Source of the DNA: RCIO01 sp035555795
GTDB taxonomy: Bacteria; Pseudomonadota; Alphaproteobacteria; Rhizobiales; Rhizobiaceae
Direction: 5' to 3'
NCBI GenBank assembly: GCA_035555795.1
Contig: DATMGE010000084.1
Span: 1-64,000 of the forward strand
DNA: 64,000 bases
Shown here: positions 9,353 through 17,906 of the stretch, piece by piece
How positions within the stretch are numbered: the first letter of the stretch is position 1
Layout of the letters: every line of letters starts with the position of its first letter
Notes under the pieces: generated by a model
The model's database searches: none
Seen by the model: the letters and a program-made list of their open reading frames with translations, nothing else
What the model was told of the DNA's origin: nothing
Made by a program: the position numbers and the translations under genes

Positions 9353-10174
9353 ATGAGCTATCTGGACGATCTCTATTCGGTCAGCGGCAAGGTCGCGCTG
9401 GTGACGGGCGCCGCCACCGGCATCGGCCGCATGGTGGCGACTGCACTTGTGCAGGGCGGCGCGCGAGTGCTGATCGCCTCGCGCAAGGCGGAAGCCTGCA
9501 TCGCAGTCGCCGAAGAGCTGAACGCGCTCGGCGCATCCGGCTCGGCGGAAGGCTTCGGCGGCGATGTCGGCACCGAGGAAGGCATCGACGCGCTGGTAGC
9601 CGAAGTATCCGCCCGCACCGACCGGCTGCACATCCTCGTCAACAATGCCGGCGTCTCATGGGGCGCGCCGCTGGAAACCTTCCCCTACCACGCCTGGGCA
9701 AAGGTGCTGGGCGTCAACGTCACCGCCGTCTTCCATCTCACCCGCCAGTTGCTGCCGCTGATCGAGAAGGCCGCGACGGATGAGGACCCTGCCCGCATCA
9801 TCAATCTAGGTTCCGTCATGGGCATTCAGGCCGTGGCCGAGGGGGCGTGGTCCTACAACGCGTCCAAGGCCGCCGTGCACCACCTGACGAAGACGCTGGC
9901 CAACGAATTCGCGGCACGGCGCATCACCGTCAATGCCTTCGCGCCCGGCCCGTTCCAGAGCCGCATGACGTCCTTCGCCACCGGCACGAACGAGCAGGCG
10001 GCCATTGTCGGCGCCCGCGTGCCGCTCGGCCGCATCGGCCGCCCCGAAGACATCGGTGCGGCGACCCTGTTCCTTTGTGGTCATGGCGGCAGCTACATCA
10101 CCGGCGCGATCCTGCCCATCGATGGCGGGCAGGCCATCGAACATGGCCTGCATGTGTTCGAAGATCCGTCATGA
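9353..10174 (+). CDS. Short-chain dehydrogenase/reductase
   Basis: Classical NAD(P)-dependent SDR of 273 residues. The nucleotide-binding motif TGAATGIG is near residue 19, NNAG follows, and the catalytic Tyr-Lys pair is in YNASKAA. The C-terminus GSYITGAILPIDGGQ is typical of FabG-like oxidoreductases. The start MSYLDDLY has the site GGGAGGA just upstream, whereas a longer frame would overlap the divergent promoter. Its stop overlaps the start of the APH kinase (ATGA). In the levulinate pathway an SDR (LvaD) reduces a 4-oxoacyl-CoA before phosphorylation, and this enzyme could have that role. The sequence alone does not prove it. Confidence 0.88.
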   Translation: MSYLDDLYSVSGKVALVTGAATGIGRMVATALVQGGARVLIASRKAEACIAVAEELNALGASGSAEGFGGDVGTEEGIDALVAEVSARTDRLHILVNNAGVSWGAPLETFPYHAWAKVLGVNVTAVFHLTRQLLPLIEKAATDEDPARIINLGSVMGIQAVAEGAWSYNASKAAVHHLTKTLANEFAARRITVNAFAPGPFQSRMTSFATGTNEQAAIVGARVPLGRIGRPEDIGAATLFLCGHGGSYITGAILPIDGGQAIEHGLHVFEDPS

Positions 10175-11205
10175 ACGATCCGCACCAGCTCGACCAGGCG
10201 GCGCTGGCACCGTTTCTCGAAGCCAATGTGCCCGGTTTTTCCGGCCTGCGCGCGATCACCAAGTTCAATTCCGGCCAGTCCAATCCGACCTATCTTGTCG
10301 AGGCCGCGAGCGGAAAATACGTGCTGCGCGCCAAGCCGCCCGGCGCTTTGCTGAAATCGGCGCATCAGGTCGACCGGGAGTACCGCGTCATGAAGGCGCT
10401 TGCGCAAACATCCGTGCCGGTACCCGAAGCGCTCTACCTTTCGCCCGAGGAAACGCCGATAGGCCGGCAGTTCTTCGTCATGCGCTTCATGGAAGGCCGA
10501 ATCCTGTGGGATCCGGCTTTGCCCGAAGCGTCGGGAAATGCCGAACGCAGCGCGATCTACGACGCGATGAACGCCACGCTCGCCGCCCTGCACGATGTCG
10601 ATCCCGACAGCGTCGGCTTGAGCGATTTCGGCCGCCCCGGCAACTATTTCGAGCGCCAGTTCACGCGCTGGACCGGCCAGTACCGCGCCACCGAGACCGA
10701 GCCGCTGGACGACATGGAACGCCTCATTCCGTGGCTGGAGCGTCACATGCCGGCCGATGACGGTCGCGTTTCGCTGGTGCATGGCGACTACCGCCTCGAC
10801 AACATGATCTTCGCGGCGTCGGAGCCGCGCATCGTCGCTTTGCTCGACTGGGAACTGTCGACGCTCGGCCACCCCTATGCCGACCTCGCCTATCAATGCA
10901 TGCAATGGCGGCTGTCCAACGCCTCCAGCCTCAAGGGGCTGGGCGATATCGACCGTGCCGCGCTCGGCATCCCGACCGAGGAGGAATATGTCGCCGCCTA
11001 TTGCCGCCGCCGTGGCCTGGCCGGCATCGACAACTGGCCGTTCTATCTCGCCTTTTCCTTCTTCCGCCTGGCGGCGATCGGACAGGGCGTCTACAGGCGC
11101 GCGCTCCAAGGCAACGCCTCGAACCCCGATCAGGCCCGCCCGGTGCGCGAGGTCGCCCGCCAGCTCGCCGCGCTCGGCGCAAGGCTGGTCGACGAGACCG
11201 GCTGA
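10171..11205 (+). CDS. APH-fold phosphotransferase, ACAD10/11 kinase-domain type
   Basis: Aminoglycoside-phosphotransferase-fold kinase of 344 residues. The catalytic loop is intact (LVHGDYRLDNMIF) and the Mg-binding Asp is in ALLDWELSTLGHPYADLAY, both closely like the kinase domain of ACAD10/11 and bacterial LvaA. That family phosphorylates the hydroxyl of 4-hydroxyacyl-CoAs, and the partner dehydrogenase then removes the phosphate. Antibiotic resistance is unlikely given this subtype and context. It is translationally coupled to the preceding SDR through ATGA. The downstream MFS gene is convergent, 4 bases away. Confidence 0.87.
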   Translation: MNDPHQLDQAALAPFLEANVPGFSGLRAITKFNSGQSNPTYLVEAASGKYVLRAKPPGALLKSAHQVDREYRVMKALAQTSVPVPEALYLSPEETPIGRQFFVMRFMEGRILWDPALPEASGNAERSAIYDAMNATLAALHDVDPDSVGLSDFGRPGNYFERQFTRWTGQYRATETEPLDDMERLIPWLERHMPADDGRVSLVHGDYRLDNMIFAASEPRIVALLDWELSTLGHPYADLAYQCMQWRLSNASSLKGLGDIDRAALGIPTEEEYVAAYCRRRGLAGIDNWPFYLAFSFFRLAAIGQGVYRRALQGNASNPDQARPVREVARQLAALGARLVDETG

Positions 11206-11209
11206 GAAA

Positions 11210-12433
11210 TCAGGCCGGAACCGCGACCATTCGCGGCCCGCGCGTGCGCCACAGCACGATCAGGATCATTGTGAGGTTGAGCAGGTTCCAGGCGATTCCA
11301 TTGAGGAACGCCATCGCATAGGAGCCGGTGAGGTCGTAGATCCAGCCCGACATCCAACCACCGATCGCCATGCCGATGATTGTCGCGGTGACGAGGATGC
11401 CCACCCGCTGGCCGGCCTCCCTTGCCGGCATGTATTCGCGCACGATGATCGCATAGCACGGCACGATGCCGCCCTGGCTCAGGCCGAAGATGAACGAGAC
11501 GACATAGAGCGCCACAAGGCCGTCGAAGGGGATGTAGAACAGCAGCGCCAGCCCCTGCCCGATCGACCCGATCAGCAAGGTGCGCACGCCGCCGATGCGG
11601 TCCGCCACCCAGCCTGACAGCAACCGGCTGAAAATGCCGCCGAAAAGCATCAGCGACAGCATTTCGGAGCCGCGCGCCACACCGTAGCCCAGATCGACGC
11701 AATAGGCGACGATATGGACCTGCGGCATCGACATGGCGACGCAGCAGCCGAGACCGGCAACGATCAGAAGCGCCTGCAGCATGCGCGGCGACAGGTCGCT
11801 GGGCACCAGCGCGGGCACCGCGCCATGTGCATCGGTCGCGCCCGCGCCGGGATGGCGGCGGCGCAGAAGCGTCGCGAGGGGGATCGTCGTCACGGCCACG
11901 ACGATGCCGATCGCGATATAGGTCCAGCGCCAGCCTTCCGCTTCCAGGAAAGGCTGCATCAGCGGCGGCCAGATGACGCCGGCCACATAGTTACCGGTGG
12001 CGGCGGCTGCCATCGCCACGCCGCGCTTCTTGAGGAACCAGTGTGATATGTCGGCCAGCAGCGGCGCGAAATTCACCGCGGTGCCGAAACCGATCAGCAC
12101 GCCATGGGCGAGGCCGAACAGCCAGATCGACGGCGCCAGCCCGCACAGCACGAAGCCGAGACCCGTGATTGCCGAAGCGATCGCGATGGGCCGCGCGATG
12201 CCCCATTTGTCGACGAAACGGCCGAGCAGGATGCTGCCGACGGCGAAACCCACCATCGTCATGGTGAAAGGCACCGAAGCGGCGCTGCGGTCGACGCCGA
12301 AATCGGCCTGGACCATCGGCAGCACGACGACCACGCTCCACATGCCGACATTGCCGATGGTCGCGATCAGGACGGAGATCGCGAGCCGCGTCCAGGAATA
12401 GCGGCTGTCCAGAACCTGTATATTGCTGTCCAT
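11210..12433 (-). CDS. MFS transporter, monocarboxylate/oxalate-formate-like
   Basis: Major facilitator carrier of 407 residues with about 12 membrane segments. The loop 2-3 motif is present as GRFVDKWGIARP, and its C-half repeat as SGWVADRIGGVR. The pattern resembles the OFA/MCT carboxylate branch, but the substrate is not determined. The frame is open for a further 150 codons upstream. I start at MDSNIQVL because the membrane-domain N-terminus follows directly, and because the upstream extension is low-complexity and would enter the GDPD promoter. It may import a substrate for the neighbouring acyl-CoA module, though it is convergent with the kinase gene. Confidence 0.85.
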   Translation of the reverse strand: MDSNIQVLDSRYSWTRLAISVLIATIGNVGMWSVVVVLPMVQADFGVDRSAASVPFTMTMVGFAVGSILLGRFVDKWGIARPIAIASAITGLGFVLCGLAPSIWLFGLAHGVLIGFGTAVNFAPLLADISHWFLKKRGVAMAAAATGNYVAGVIWPPLMQPFLEAEGWRWTYIAIGIVVAVTTIPLATLLRRRHPGAGATDAHGAVPALVPSDLSPRMLQALLIVAGLGCCVAMSMPQVHIVAYCVDLGYGVARGSEMLSLMLFGGIFSRLLSGWVADRIGGVRTLLIGSIGQGLALLFYIPFDGLVALYVVSFIFGLSQGGIVPCYAIIVREYMPAREAGQRVGILVTATIIGMAIGGWMSGWIYDLTGSYAMAFLNGIAWNLLNLTMILIVLWRTRGPRMVAVPA

Positions 12434-12592
12434 GGTCTTTCCCGATTCGGGCGGACCATAGTCGGTCCGTGCCGGGGCCGACAGAAACAGATGGCCGCTA
12501 TGGATGAGCCAGTCCGATATCCGCCGGGTTGCATCCTCGCCGCATTTTGACCACAGCCTCTTCGCATCGGTCGCAACGGACCGGAGAGTGGC

Positions 12593-13588
12593 ATGCGGAA
12601 ACTTATGATCGGGGTCGGGCTGATAGTGGCGGCCCTCTATCTCTGGAATGCGTCCTGGCTGGCCCCCGCGCCGCAGAGTGCGGGACCGAAACTGATCGCC
12701 CATCGCGGCGTGCACCAGACATTCGACCGCGACGGGATCGACGACGAAACCTGCACCGCCGAGCGCATCGAGCCGCCACGCCATCACTTCATGGAAAACA
12801 CGCTGGCCTCCATGAACGCCGCCTTCGAGGCCGGCGCCGACATTGTCGAGATCGACGTGCATCCTACGCGCGACGGCCAGTTCGCGGTTTTCCACGACTG
12901 GACGCTCGACTGCCGCACCGAGGCCTTCGGCGAGACCCGCGCCCAGTCCATGGCCTATCTGAAGCGCCTGGACATCGGCTATGGCTACACGCCCGATGGC
13001 GGCCGCACCTACCCGCTGCGCGGCAAGGGCGTCGGCGAAATGCCCTCCCTCGCCGAAGTGCTGGAAGCCATGCCGGACCGCCGGTTCCTGGTGAACTTCA
13101 AGTCCAATGAAACCGTGGAAGGTGACCTGCTGGCCGGGCTGGTCCAGCGCAACCGCGCCTGGCGAAACGCCGTCTGGGGAGTCTATGGCGGCACGGCCCC
13201 GACCGAGCGGGCCGCCCGCCTGATACCCGATGTCCAGAGCTGGCTTCGGCCGAACCTGCGCGATTGCCTGCTGCGCTACATTGCCTTCGGCTGGGCCGAT
13301 TATACGCCCGATTCCTGCCGCAACACTAAGGTGATGGTGCCGATCAACATGGCGCCGTGGCTATGGGGTTGGCCGAACCGCTTCCTGGTGCGTATGCGCG
13401 ATGCCGGGAGCGAGGTGATCCTCGTCGGCCCCTATCGCAGCGGCGATGCCGGCGTCGGCGGAATCGACGACCCCGCCCTGCTCGCCAGCATACCCGCAGA
13501 TTTCAGCGGTTACGTCTGGACGAACCGGATCGAGGAAATCGGCCCCGCACTGGGACGCGGCCATTTCCAGCCGGTGGAAGGACAATAA
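12593..13588 (+). CDS. Membrane-anchored glycerophosphodiester phosphodiesterase-like protein
   Basis: Member of the GDPD/PLC-like TIM-barrel family, 331 residues. An N-terminal hydrophobic segment (MIGVGLIVAALYLW) acts as anchor or signal, placing the enzyme in the periplasm. The catalytic signature is clear: LIAHRGVHQ near residue 35, the metal-binding EIDVHPTRDGQFAVFHD near 85-101, and ENT between them. An insertion of about 20 residues, including CTAERIE, separates HRG from ENT. The ribosome binding site GGAGAG precedes the ATG. The substrate could be a glycerophosphodiester or a lipid head group. Confidence 0.85.
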   Translation: MRKLMIGVGLIVAALYLWNASWLAPAPQSAGPKLIAHRGVHQTFDRDGIDDETCTAERIEPPRHHFMENTLASMNAAFEAGADIVEIDVHPTRDGQFAVFHDWTLDCRTEAFGETRAQSMAYLKRLDIGYGYTPDGGRTYPLRGKGVGEMPSLAEVLEAMPDRRFLVNFKSNETVEGDLLAGLVQRNRAWRNAVWGVYGGTAPTERAARLIPDVQSWLRPNLRDCLLRYIAFGWADYTPDSCRNTKVMVPINMAPWLWGWPNRFLVRMRDAGSEVILVGPYRSGDAGVGGIDDPALLASIPADFSGYVWTNRIEEIGPALGRGHFQPVEGQ

Positions 13589-13591
13589 GGT

Positions 13592-13795
13592 TCACCGCTT
13601 TGCAGGCGGACGCTGGTTCGTCTTGCCGGCGGGGCGCTTCGCATTGCCGGTCGTCGTGACCGAGACGGGATCGCTCGCGGGGAAGGTTTCCTCGAGCCCC
13701 TCTTCCAGCCTTTCGTCCTTTTCGCTTTTGGTCAGACGGGCCGCCGGATGCTTTTTGGGCGGGTTGTGCTTTTCCTTCTCTTTTCGGGCGTCCAT
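13592..13795 (-). CDS. Small conserved protein with ETFPASDP motif
   Basis: A 67-residue, highly charged, lysine-rich protein starting MDARKEKEKH, preceded by GGGAGA. Its centre carries LEEGLEETFPASDPVSV. Small proteins with an (L)xETFPASDPxS core are common in alpha- and betaproteobacteria, and I know of no assigned function. It lies 3 bases from the convergent GDPD stop. No signal peptide or membrane segment is visible, so it should be cytoplasmic. It may be largely disordered outside the motif. Confidence 0.72.
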   Translation of the reverse strand: MDARKEKEKHNPPKKHPAARLTKSEKDERLEEGLEETFPASDPVSVTTTGNAKRPAGKTNQRPPAKR

Positions 13796-14017
13796 GGTCT
13801 GTCTCCCTGCTGTGGCGAATGACAACGCAGGCGCGCCGCAGGCGGTTCCGCCCGCTGCAGGCCCGGCGACTGCTCAAATTCGTATCGTCACGCACGAGTT
13901 CTTGTGGACAAATACGCGGCCAACTGGTAATAGCGCCCGAAATTCGCGGCGCATTCGTCGCGGAGGCGACGGCCCGTGGCTGCGCTTTTCATTGGCACCG
14001 AGCAACAGGAACACCAC

Positions 14018-14257
14018 GTGCAGGTACTCGTACGCGACAATAATGTTGACCAGGCTCTCCGCGCGCTCAAGAAGAAGATGCAGCGCGAGGGTATCTTCCG
14101 CGAGATGAAGATGCGCGGCCATTACGAGAAGCCGTCCGAGAAGCGTGCGCGCGAGAAGGCCGAGGCCGTTCGCCGCGCCCGCAAGCTTGCACGCAAGCGC
14201 GCCCAGCGCGAAGGTCTGGTTGCCGGCGGCCGTACGGCTGCTGCTCCGGCGCGTTGA
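14018..14257 (+). CDS. rpsU: 30S ribosomal protein S21
   Basis: Small-subunit protein S21, 79 residues, beginning MQVLVRDNNVDQALRALKKK with the conserved EGIFREMKMRGHYEKPSEKRAR core. The start is GTG at 14018 with AGGAAC upstream. An apparent ATG start further upstream adds residues not found in the family. The C-terminal Ala/Gly tail is a common alphaproteobacterial extension. It stands alone between divergent and unrelated genes, and a GC-rich hairpin at 14297-14331 may terminate it. Confidence 0.96.
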   Translation: MQVLVRDNNVDQALRALKKKMQREGIFREMKMRGHYEKPSEKRAREKAEAVRRARKLARKRAQREGLVAGGRTAAAPAR

Positions 14258-14296
14258 TCGCCCACTTTTCGACCTTATTCCCACGCTAGCGATTGA

Positions 14297-14331
14297 GGCG
14301 GGGCGATGCGAATCGCCGCCGCCTTTTCGTT
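14297..14331 (+). terminator. Possible intrinsic terminator after rpsU
   Basis: An imperfect GC-rich stem (GGCGGGGCGAT, loop GCGA, ATCGCCGCCGCC) is followed by TTTTCGTTT. One base is bulged. It lies 40 bases after the rpsU stop and 100 bases before the TPR lipoprotein start. Confidence 0.4.
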
Positions 14332-14431
14332 TGAGGGGATGCAAAAGGCGCCTGTTGATTTGAATGAGGCATGCCTCCCGAAAGCGGAAACCAGTCGGGC
14401 AAGACATGCGCGAAAGAGGGGGATTTTCTCC

Positions 14432-15286
14432 ATGACCACAACGCGCCAGGGCCGTTCGCCGGTCGGCATCCATCCCGGTCTGGCATTGGCGGCGGCGCTC
14501 TTCATCGCCGGATGCCAGTCGTCGGCAGGCCCGGTGCTGGACATGTCGCTGGTCGAGGCGGCGCAGGGCTCGCAGGAGAACATCGCCTCGCTCTCCTCCG
14601 TCATCGCCCGCAGCCCGAACGACCCCAACGCCTACAATGTCCGCGGCTCCGCCTATGGCCGCGCCGGCCGCTACAAGGAGGCGCTGGCCGATTTCGACCG
14701 CGCGATCCAGCTCAATCCGAGCTCCTACCAGTCCTATGCCAATCGTGCGCTGATCCACCGCTACATGAACAACCAGCAGGCGGCGGTGCAGGACTATACG
14801 CGCGCGCTGCAGCTCAATTCGAGCTACGACACCGCCTATATCGGGCGCGGCGAGATCTATCGGCTGGCCGGCCGCACCGCCGAGGCGCAGAACGACTTCC
14901 AGCAGGCCATCCAGCTCAATACAACCGACCCGCGCGCCTATCATCGCCGTGGCCTGATCTACCAGCAGCAGGGCCAGCACAATATTGCGATCGAGGATTT
15001 CGCCAAGGCAATCTCGATGGCGCCCAACCTGCCCTATCCCTACAATGCGCGCGGCCTCTCCTATCTCGCCACGGGCGATGACGACAACGCCGCCGCCGAC
15101 TTCAACCGCGCCATCACGCTCGACAAGACCAATGCCGAGGGCTGGGCGAACCAGGCGATCGTGCTGGAGAAGCAGGGCGACATTCAGCGCGCGCGGCGCT
15201 CCTATGCCGAAGCGGTGCGCCTCGACCCGAACTACACGCCCGCACGTGACGGCCTGAAGCGCGTCGGCGGCCCGGCCGGCGCCTGA
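14432..15286 (+). CDS. TPR-repeat lipoprotein, NlpI-like
   Basis: Predicted outer-membrane or periplasmic lipoprotein of 284 residues. The signal peptide ends in a lipobox (LFIAGC, acylated Cys 28). At least six tetratricopeptide repeats follow from about residue 65, for example NVRGSAYGRAGRYKEALADF, YIGRGEIYRLAGRTAEAQND and NARGLSYLATGDDDNAAADF, forming a protein-binding solenoid. The ATG at 14432 fits the signal peptide. An upstream in-frame extension has no signal. It probably scaffolds an envelope complex, and no partner is evident nearby. Confidence 0.85.
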   Translation: MTTTRQGRSPVGIHPGLALAAALFIAGCQSSAGPVLDMSLVEAAQGSQENIASLSSVIARSPNDPNAYNVRGSAYGRAGRYKEALADFDRAIQLNPSSYQSYANRALIHRYMNNQQAAVQDYTRALQLNSSYDTAYIGRGEIYRLAGRTAEAQNDFQQAIQLNTTDPRAYHRRGLIYQQQGQHNIAIEDFAKAISMAPNLPYPYNARGLSYLATGDDDNAAADFNRAITLDKTNAEGWANQAIVLEKQGDIQRARRSYAEAVRLDPNYTPARDGLKRVGGPAGA

Positions 15287-15315
15287 TCCGCAGACTTGAC
15301 CTGACGGCGGCGCCG

Positions 15316-16182
15316 CTATCCGGCGATGTCGTCCTGCCGGAACCAGTCGACGGCGAATCCTTTCGCCAGATCGTGATTTTCACCGCTCTCCAGCGCGCCG
15401 GCAAATTCGGACAGGCGCTGGGCTGCGGCAAGAAGATACACCTTGCGGCGATCCATCCGGCGACCGGAAATTCGCTCATAGGCCGCCATGGCGCGCACAG
15501 CCAGTTCCGGATGGACGAGCGACACCTGCACGAACTCCCGTTCGCGCGGCCCAAGGCCGGAATCGGCAAAGTCGAAAATGCCTTCGAGGCGCCCGTCTTG
15601 GTGATCGAAGGCCATGTTCCAGCCATGCGCATCGAAGAAGCCGTAGACCTCATCCGCGGACTCGTTCGGCATCCGCCGATATGCGACGATCGCATTCCGC
15701 GCTGCTGGTCGCACATCTGCCGGGAGGGCCTCCCAGACGGGCTGGAGCGTCGCCGGCCTGGTGTCCCACCACTCCACCCGTTCCGCACCAGCCTGCCGCA
15801 TCGTTTCCGGCGAAATTGCATGCAGATCGGCGAAGAAACGCGCAAGGTCGCCGGCCAGCCGCTGCCGCTGCGTTTCGGATAGAAGCAGGTAACCGGCGCG
15901 ATCCAGCGTTTCACCCGGCAACTTCTCGTGGCGCGAGAAAGGCGGCGGCCCCTCATGCAGCGTCATGGCCGGCACCGGCAGGTGGAGATGCGGCCGCACG
16001 ACAGCCAGCAGGCGCACTTCGCGCCGCAGCGCCGCCGCCGCAGTCTCGCCGCCGGGAAATTTGAAGATCAGACCTTCCGCCTCGACCGCGAGGCTGTCCC
16101 AGCCCTTACCCGCAACAGAAAATTGCGCGTTCGCAAGCTCGGGAAAGACGTCGACAACGGCACGCCGGCATATGTCCGGCAC
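15316..16182 (-). CDS. APH-family phosphotransferase with altered catalytic loop
   Basis: Aminoglycoside-phosphotransferase-fold protein of 288 residues. The N-lobe (AEGLIFKFPGGETAAAALRRE) and the second acidic motif (GIFDFADSGLGPRE) are recognisable. The usual HGDxxxxN catalytic loop is replaced by a shorter DAHGWNMAFD, so the canonical Asp seems missing and activity is uncertain. The start is a GTG without a good ribosome binding site, 23 bases after pntB, so it may be the last gene of the pnt transcript. The frame continues upstream into pntB, and CTG near 16206 cannot be excluded as the start. Confidence 0.7.
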   Translation of the reverse strand: MPDICRRAVVDVFPELANAQFSVAGKGWDSLAVEAEGLIFKFPGGETAAAALRREVRLLAVVRPHLHLPVPAMTLHEGPPPFSRHEKLPGETLDRAGYLLLSETQRQRLAGDLARFFADLHAISPETMRQAGAERVEWWDTRPATLQPVWEALPADVRPAARNAIVAYRRMPNESADEVYGFFDAHGWNMAFDHQDGRLEGIFDFADSGLGPREREFVQVSLVHPELAVRAMAAYERISGRRMDRRKVYLLAAAQRLSEFAGALESGENHDLAKGFAVDWFRQDDIAG

Positions 16183-16205
16183 GCCGTCGGGAGCGGCGAT
16201 GACGC

Positions 16206-17603
16206 TCAGTGATCCATCGCCTTGACGATCTCCTCGGTCATCTTCTTGGCGTCGCCCAGCAGCATCATCGTGCCGTCCTTGTAGAACAGCGTGTTGTCGA
16301 TGCCGGCATAGCCGGAGCCGAGGGAGCGCTTGACGAACAGGCAGGTGCGCGCCTTGTCCACGTCGAGGATGGGCATGCCGTAGATCGGCGACGACTTGTC
16401 GTCCCGCGCCGAGGGATTGGTGACGTCGTTGGCGCCGATGACATAGGCGACATCGGCCTGCGCGAACTCGGAATTGATGTCCTCGAGCTCGAACACCTCG
16501 TCATAAGGCACATTCGCTTCGGCAAGCAGCACGTTCATATGGCCAGGCATGCGCCCTGCGACGGGATGGATTGCATATTTGACGTCCACGCCGGCGGCCT
16601 TGAGCTTGTCGGCCATCTCGCGCAGCGCATGCTGCGCCTGCGCCACGGCCATGCCATAGCCCGGCACGATGATGACCTTCTGCGCATTCATCATCAGATA
16701 GGCCGCATCGTCGGCTGAACCCTGCTTGACCGTGCGCTCGATGCCGTCATCGCTGGCTGCGGCCGTCTCGCCGCCAAAACCGCCGAGAATGACCGAGATG
16801 AAGCTGCGGTTCATGCCCTTGCACATGATGTAGGACAGGATCGCGCCCGAGGAGCCGACCAGTGCGCCGGTGATGATGAGCGCCAGATTGCCGAGCGTGA
16901 AGCCGAGTGCCGCAGCCGCCCATCCCGAATAGGAATTGAGCATGGAGACGACGACCGGCATGTCAGCGCCGCCGATCGGCACGATCAGCAACACGCCGAG
17001 CGCCAGCGAAACCAGCACGATCAGCCAGAATACGAAGGTGCTCTGCGTGGTCACCAGCATGATGATCAGCAGGACAAGCGCTGCGCCGAGCACGATGTTC
17101 AGCAGATGGCGCGACGGCAGCAGGATCGGCTTGCCCGACATGCGCCCGTCCAGCTTGAGGAAGGCGATGACCGACCCGGTGAAGGTGATGGCGCCGATTG
17201 CCACGCCGAGGCTCATTTCCACCAGCGCCTGGGCATGGATCTCGCCCGGCAGGCCGATGCCGAAGCTTTCGGGCGCATAGATGGCCGCCGCCGCGACCAT
17301 CACCGCCGCGAGGCCGACAAGGCTGTGGAAGGCGGCGACGAGCTGCGGCATCGACGTCATGGGGATGCGCCGCGCCACGACCGCGCCGACACCGCCGCCG
17401 ATGGCGAGACCCGCCACGATCAGCAGCAGGCCACCGAAGGATGGAAGCGCGAAGCCCAGCGTCGTCAGGATGGCAATCGCCATGCCGACCATGCCGTAGA
17501 CATTGCCCTGCCGGCTCGTCGTCGGATGCGACAGGCCCCGCAGCGCCATGATGAACAGCACGCCGGAGACCAGATAGAGGAAGGAAGCGAGACTTGCCGA
17601 CAT
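16206..17603 (-). CDS. pntB: NAD(P) transhydrogenase subunit beta
   Basis: Membrane and NADP-binding subunit of proton-translocating transhydrogenase, which makes NADPH from NADH using the proton gradient. The 465-residue protein has about eight N-terminal membrane helices and a C-terminal NADP domain (dIII) with VIIVPGYGMAVAQAQHA, KYAIHPVAGRMPGHMNVLLAEA and VIGANDVTNPSARDD. The start MSASLASFLY at 17603 overlaps the stop of the preceding small gene by one base (TGATG). A much longer upstream frame is spurious. Confidence 0.97.
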   Translation of the reverse strand: MSASLASFLYLVSGVLFIMALRGLSHPTTSRQGNVYGMVGMAIAILTTLGFALPSFGGLLLIVAGLAIGGGVGAVVARRIPMTSMPQLVAAFHSLVGLAAVMVAAAAIYAPESFGIGLPGEIHAQALVEMSLGVAIGAITFTGSVIAFLKLDGRMSGKPILLPSRHLLNIVLGAALVLLIIMLVTTQSTFVFWLIVLVSLALGVLLIVPIGGADMPVVVSMLNSYSGWAAAALGFTLGNLALIITGALVGSSGAILSYIMCKGMNRSFISVILGGFGGETAAASDDGIERTVKQGSADDAAYLMMNAQKVIIVPGYGMAVAQAQHALREMADKLKAAGVDVKYAIHPVAGRMPGHMNVLLAEANVPYDEVFELEDINSEFAQADVAYVIGANDVTNPSARDDKSSPIYGMPILDVDKARTCLFVKRSLGSGYAGIDNTLFYKDGTMMLLGDAKKMTEEIVKAMDH

Positions 17604-17905
17604 CAGTTGCGGCCCCCGGCCGGAGCGGCGTTCGCCAACCTGTAGACAGCGAAGACCTGAAGGGCGGCGGCAACCAGCAACACTACACCGCCGATCACGA
17701 ACACCGTCGCGCCACGGTTCAGACTGGACATTGCAAAACCGCGTGAGAAGAAAAAGCTGGCGAAAGCAAAAAGGAAGAGCACCACCAATAGCAGGTGGCC
17801 GCCACGGGCGTAGAGCGCCGTACGCCAACGCAGCGCCGCGACGAGAAACAGGATCAGGCTGAGGCCGAAGACAATCTGGAAGACGGGCGCGAGATAGGCC
17901 TGCAT
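17603..17905 (-). CDS. Small membrane protein embedded in the pnt operon
   Basis: A 100-residue protein with three hydrophobic segments (about residues 8-25, 36-53 and 65-88). It is encoded between the two membrane-domain genes of transhydrogenase. It starts 1 base after the pntA2 stop and ends inside the pntB start codon (TGATG), so it is translated in step with the complex. I recognise no family. It is not part of the standard alpha1-alpha2-beta composition, and it could be an accessory or assembly subunit. That role is inferred from position only. Confidence 0.75.
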   Translation of the reverse strand: MQAYLAPVFQIVFGLSLILFLVAALRWRTALYARGGHLLLVVLFLFAFASFFFSRGFAMSSLNRGATVFVIGGVVLLVAAALQVFAVYRLANAAPAGGRN

Positions 17906-17906
17906 C

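Noticed and set aside
10171..11205. Aminoglycoside resistance kinase
   Set aside because: Although the fold is APH, the sequence subtype is that of the ACAD10/11 kinase domain, and the gene is coupled to an SDR beside an acyl-CoA dehydrogenase.
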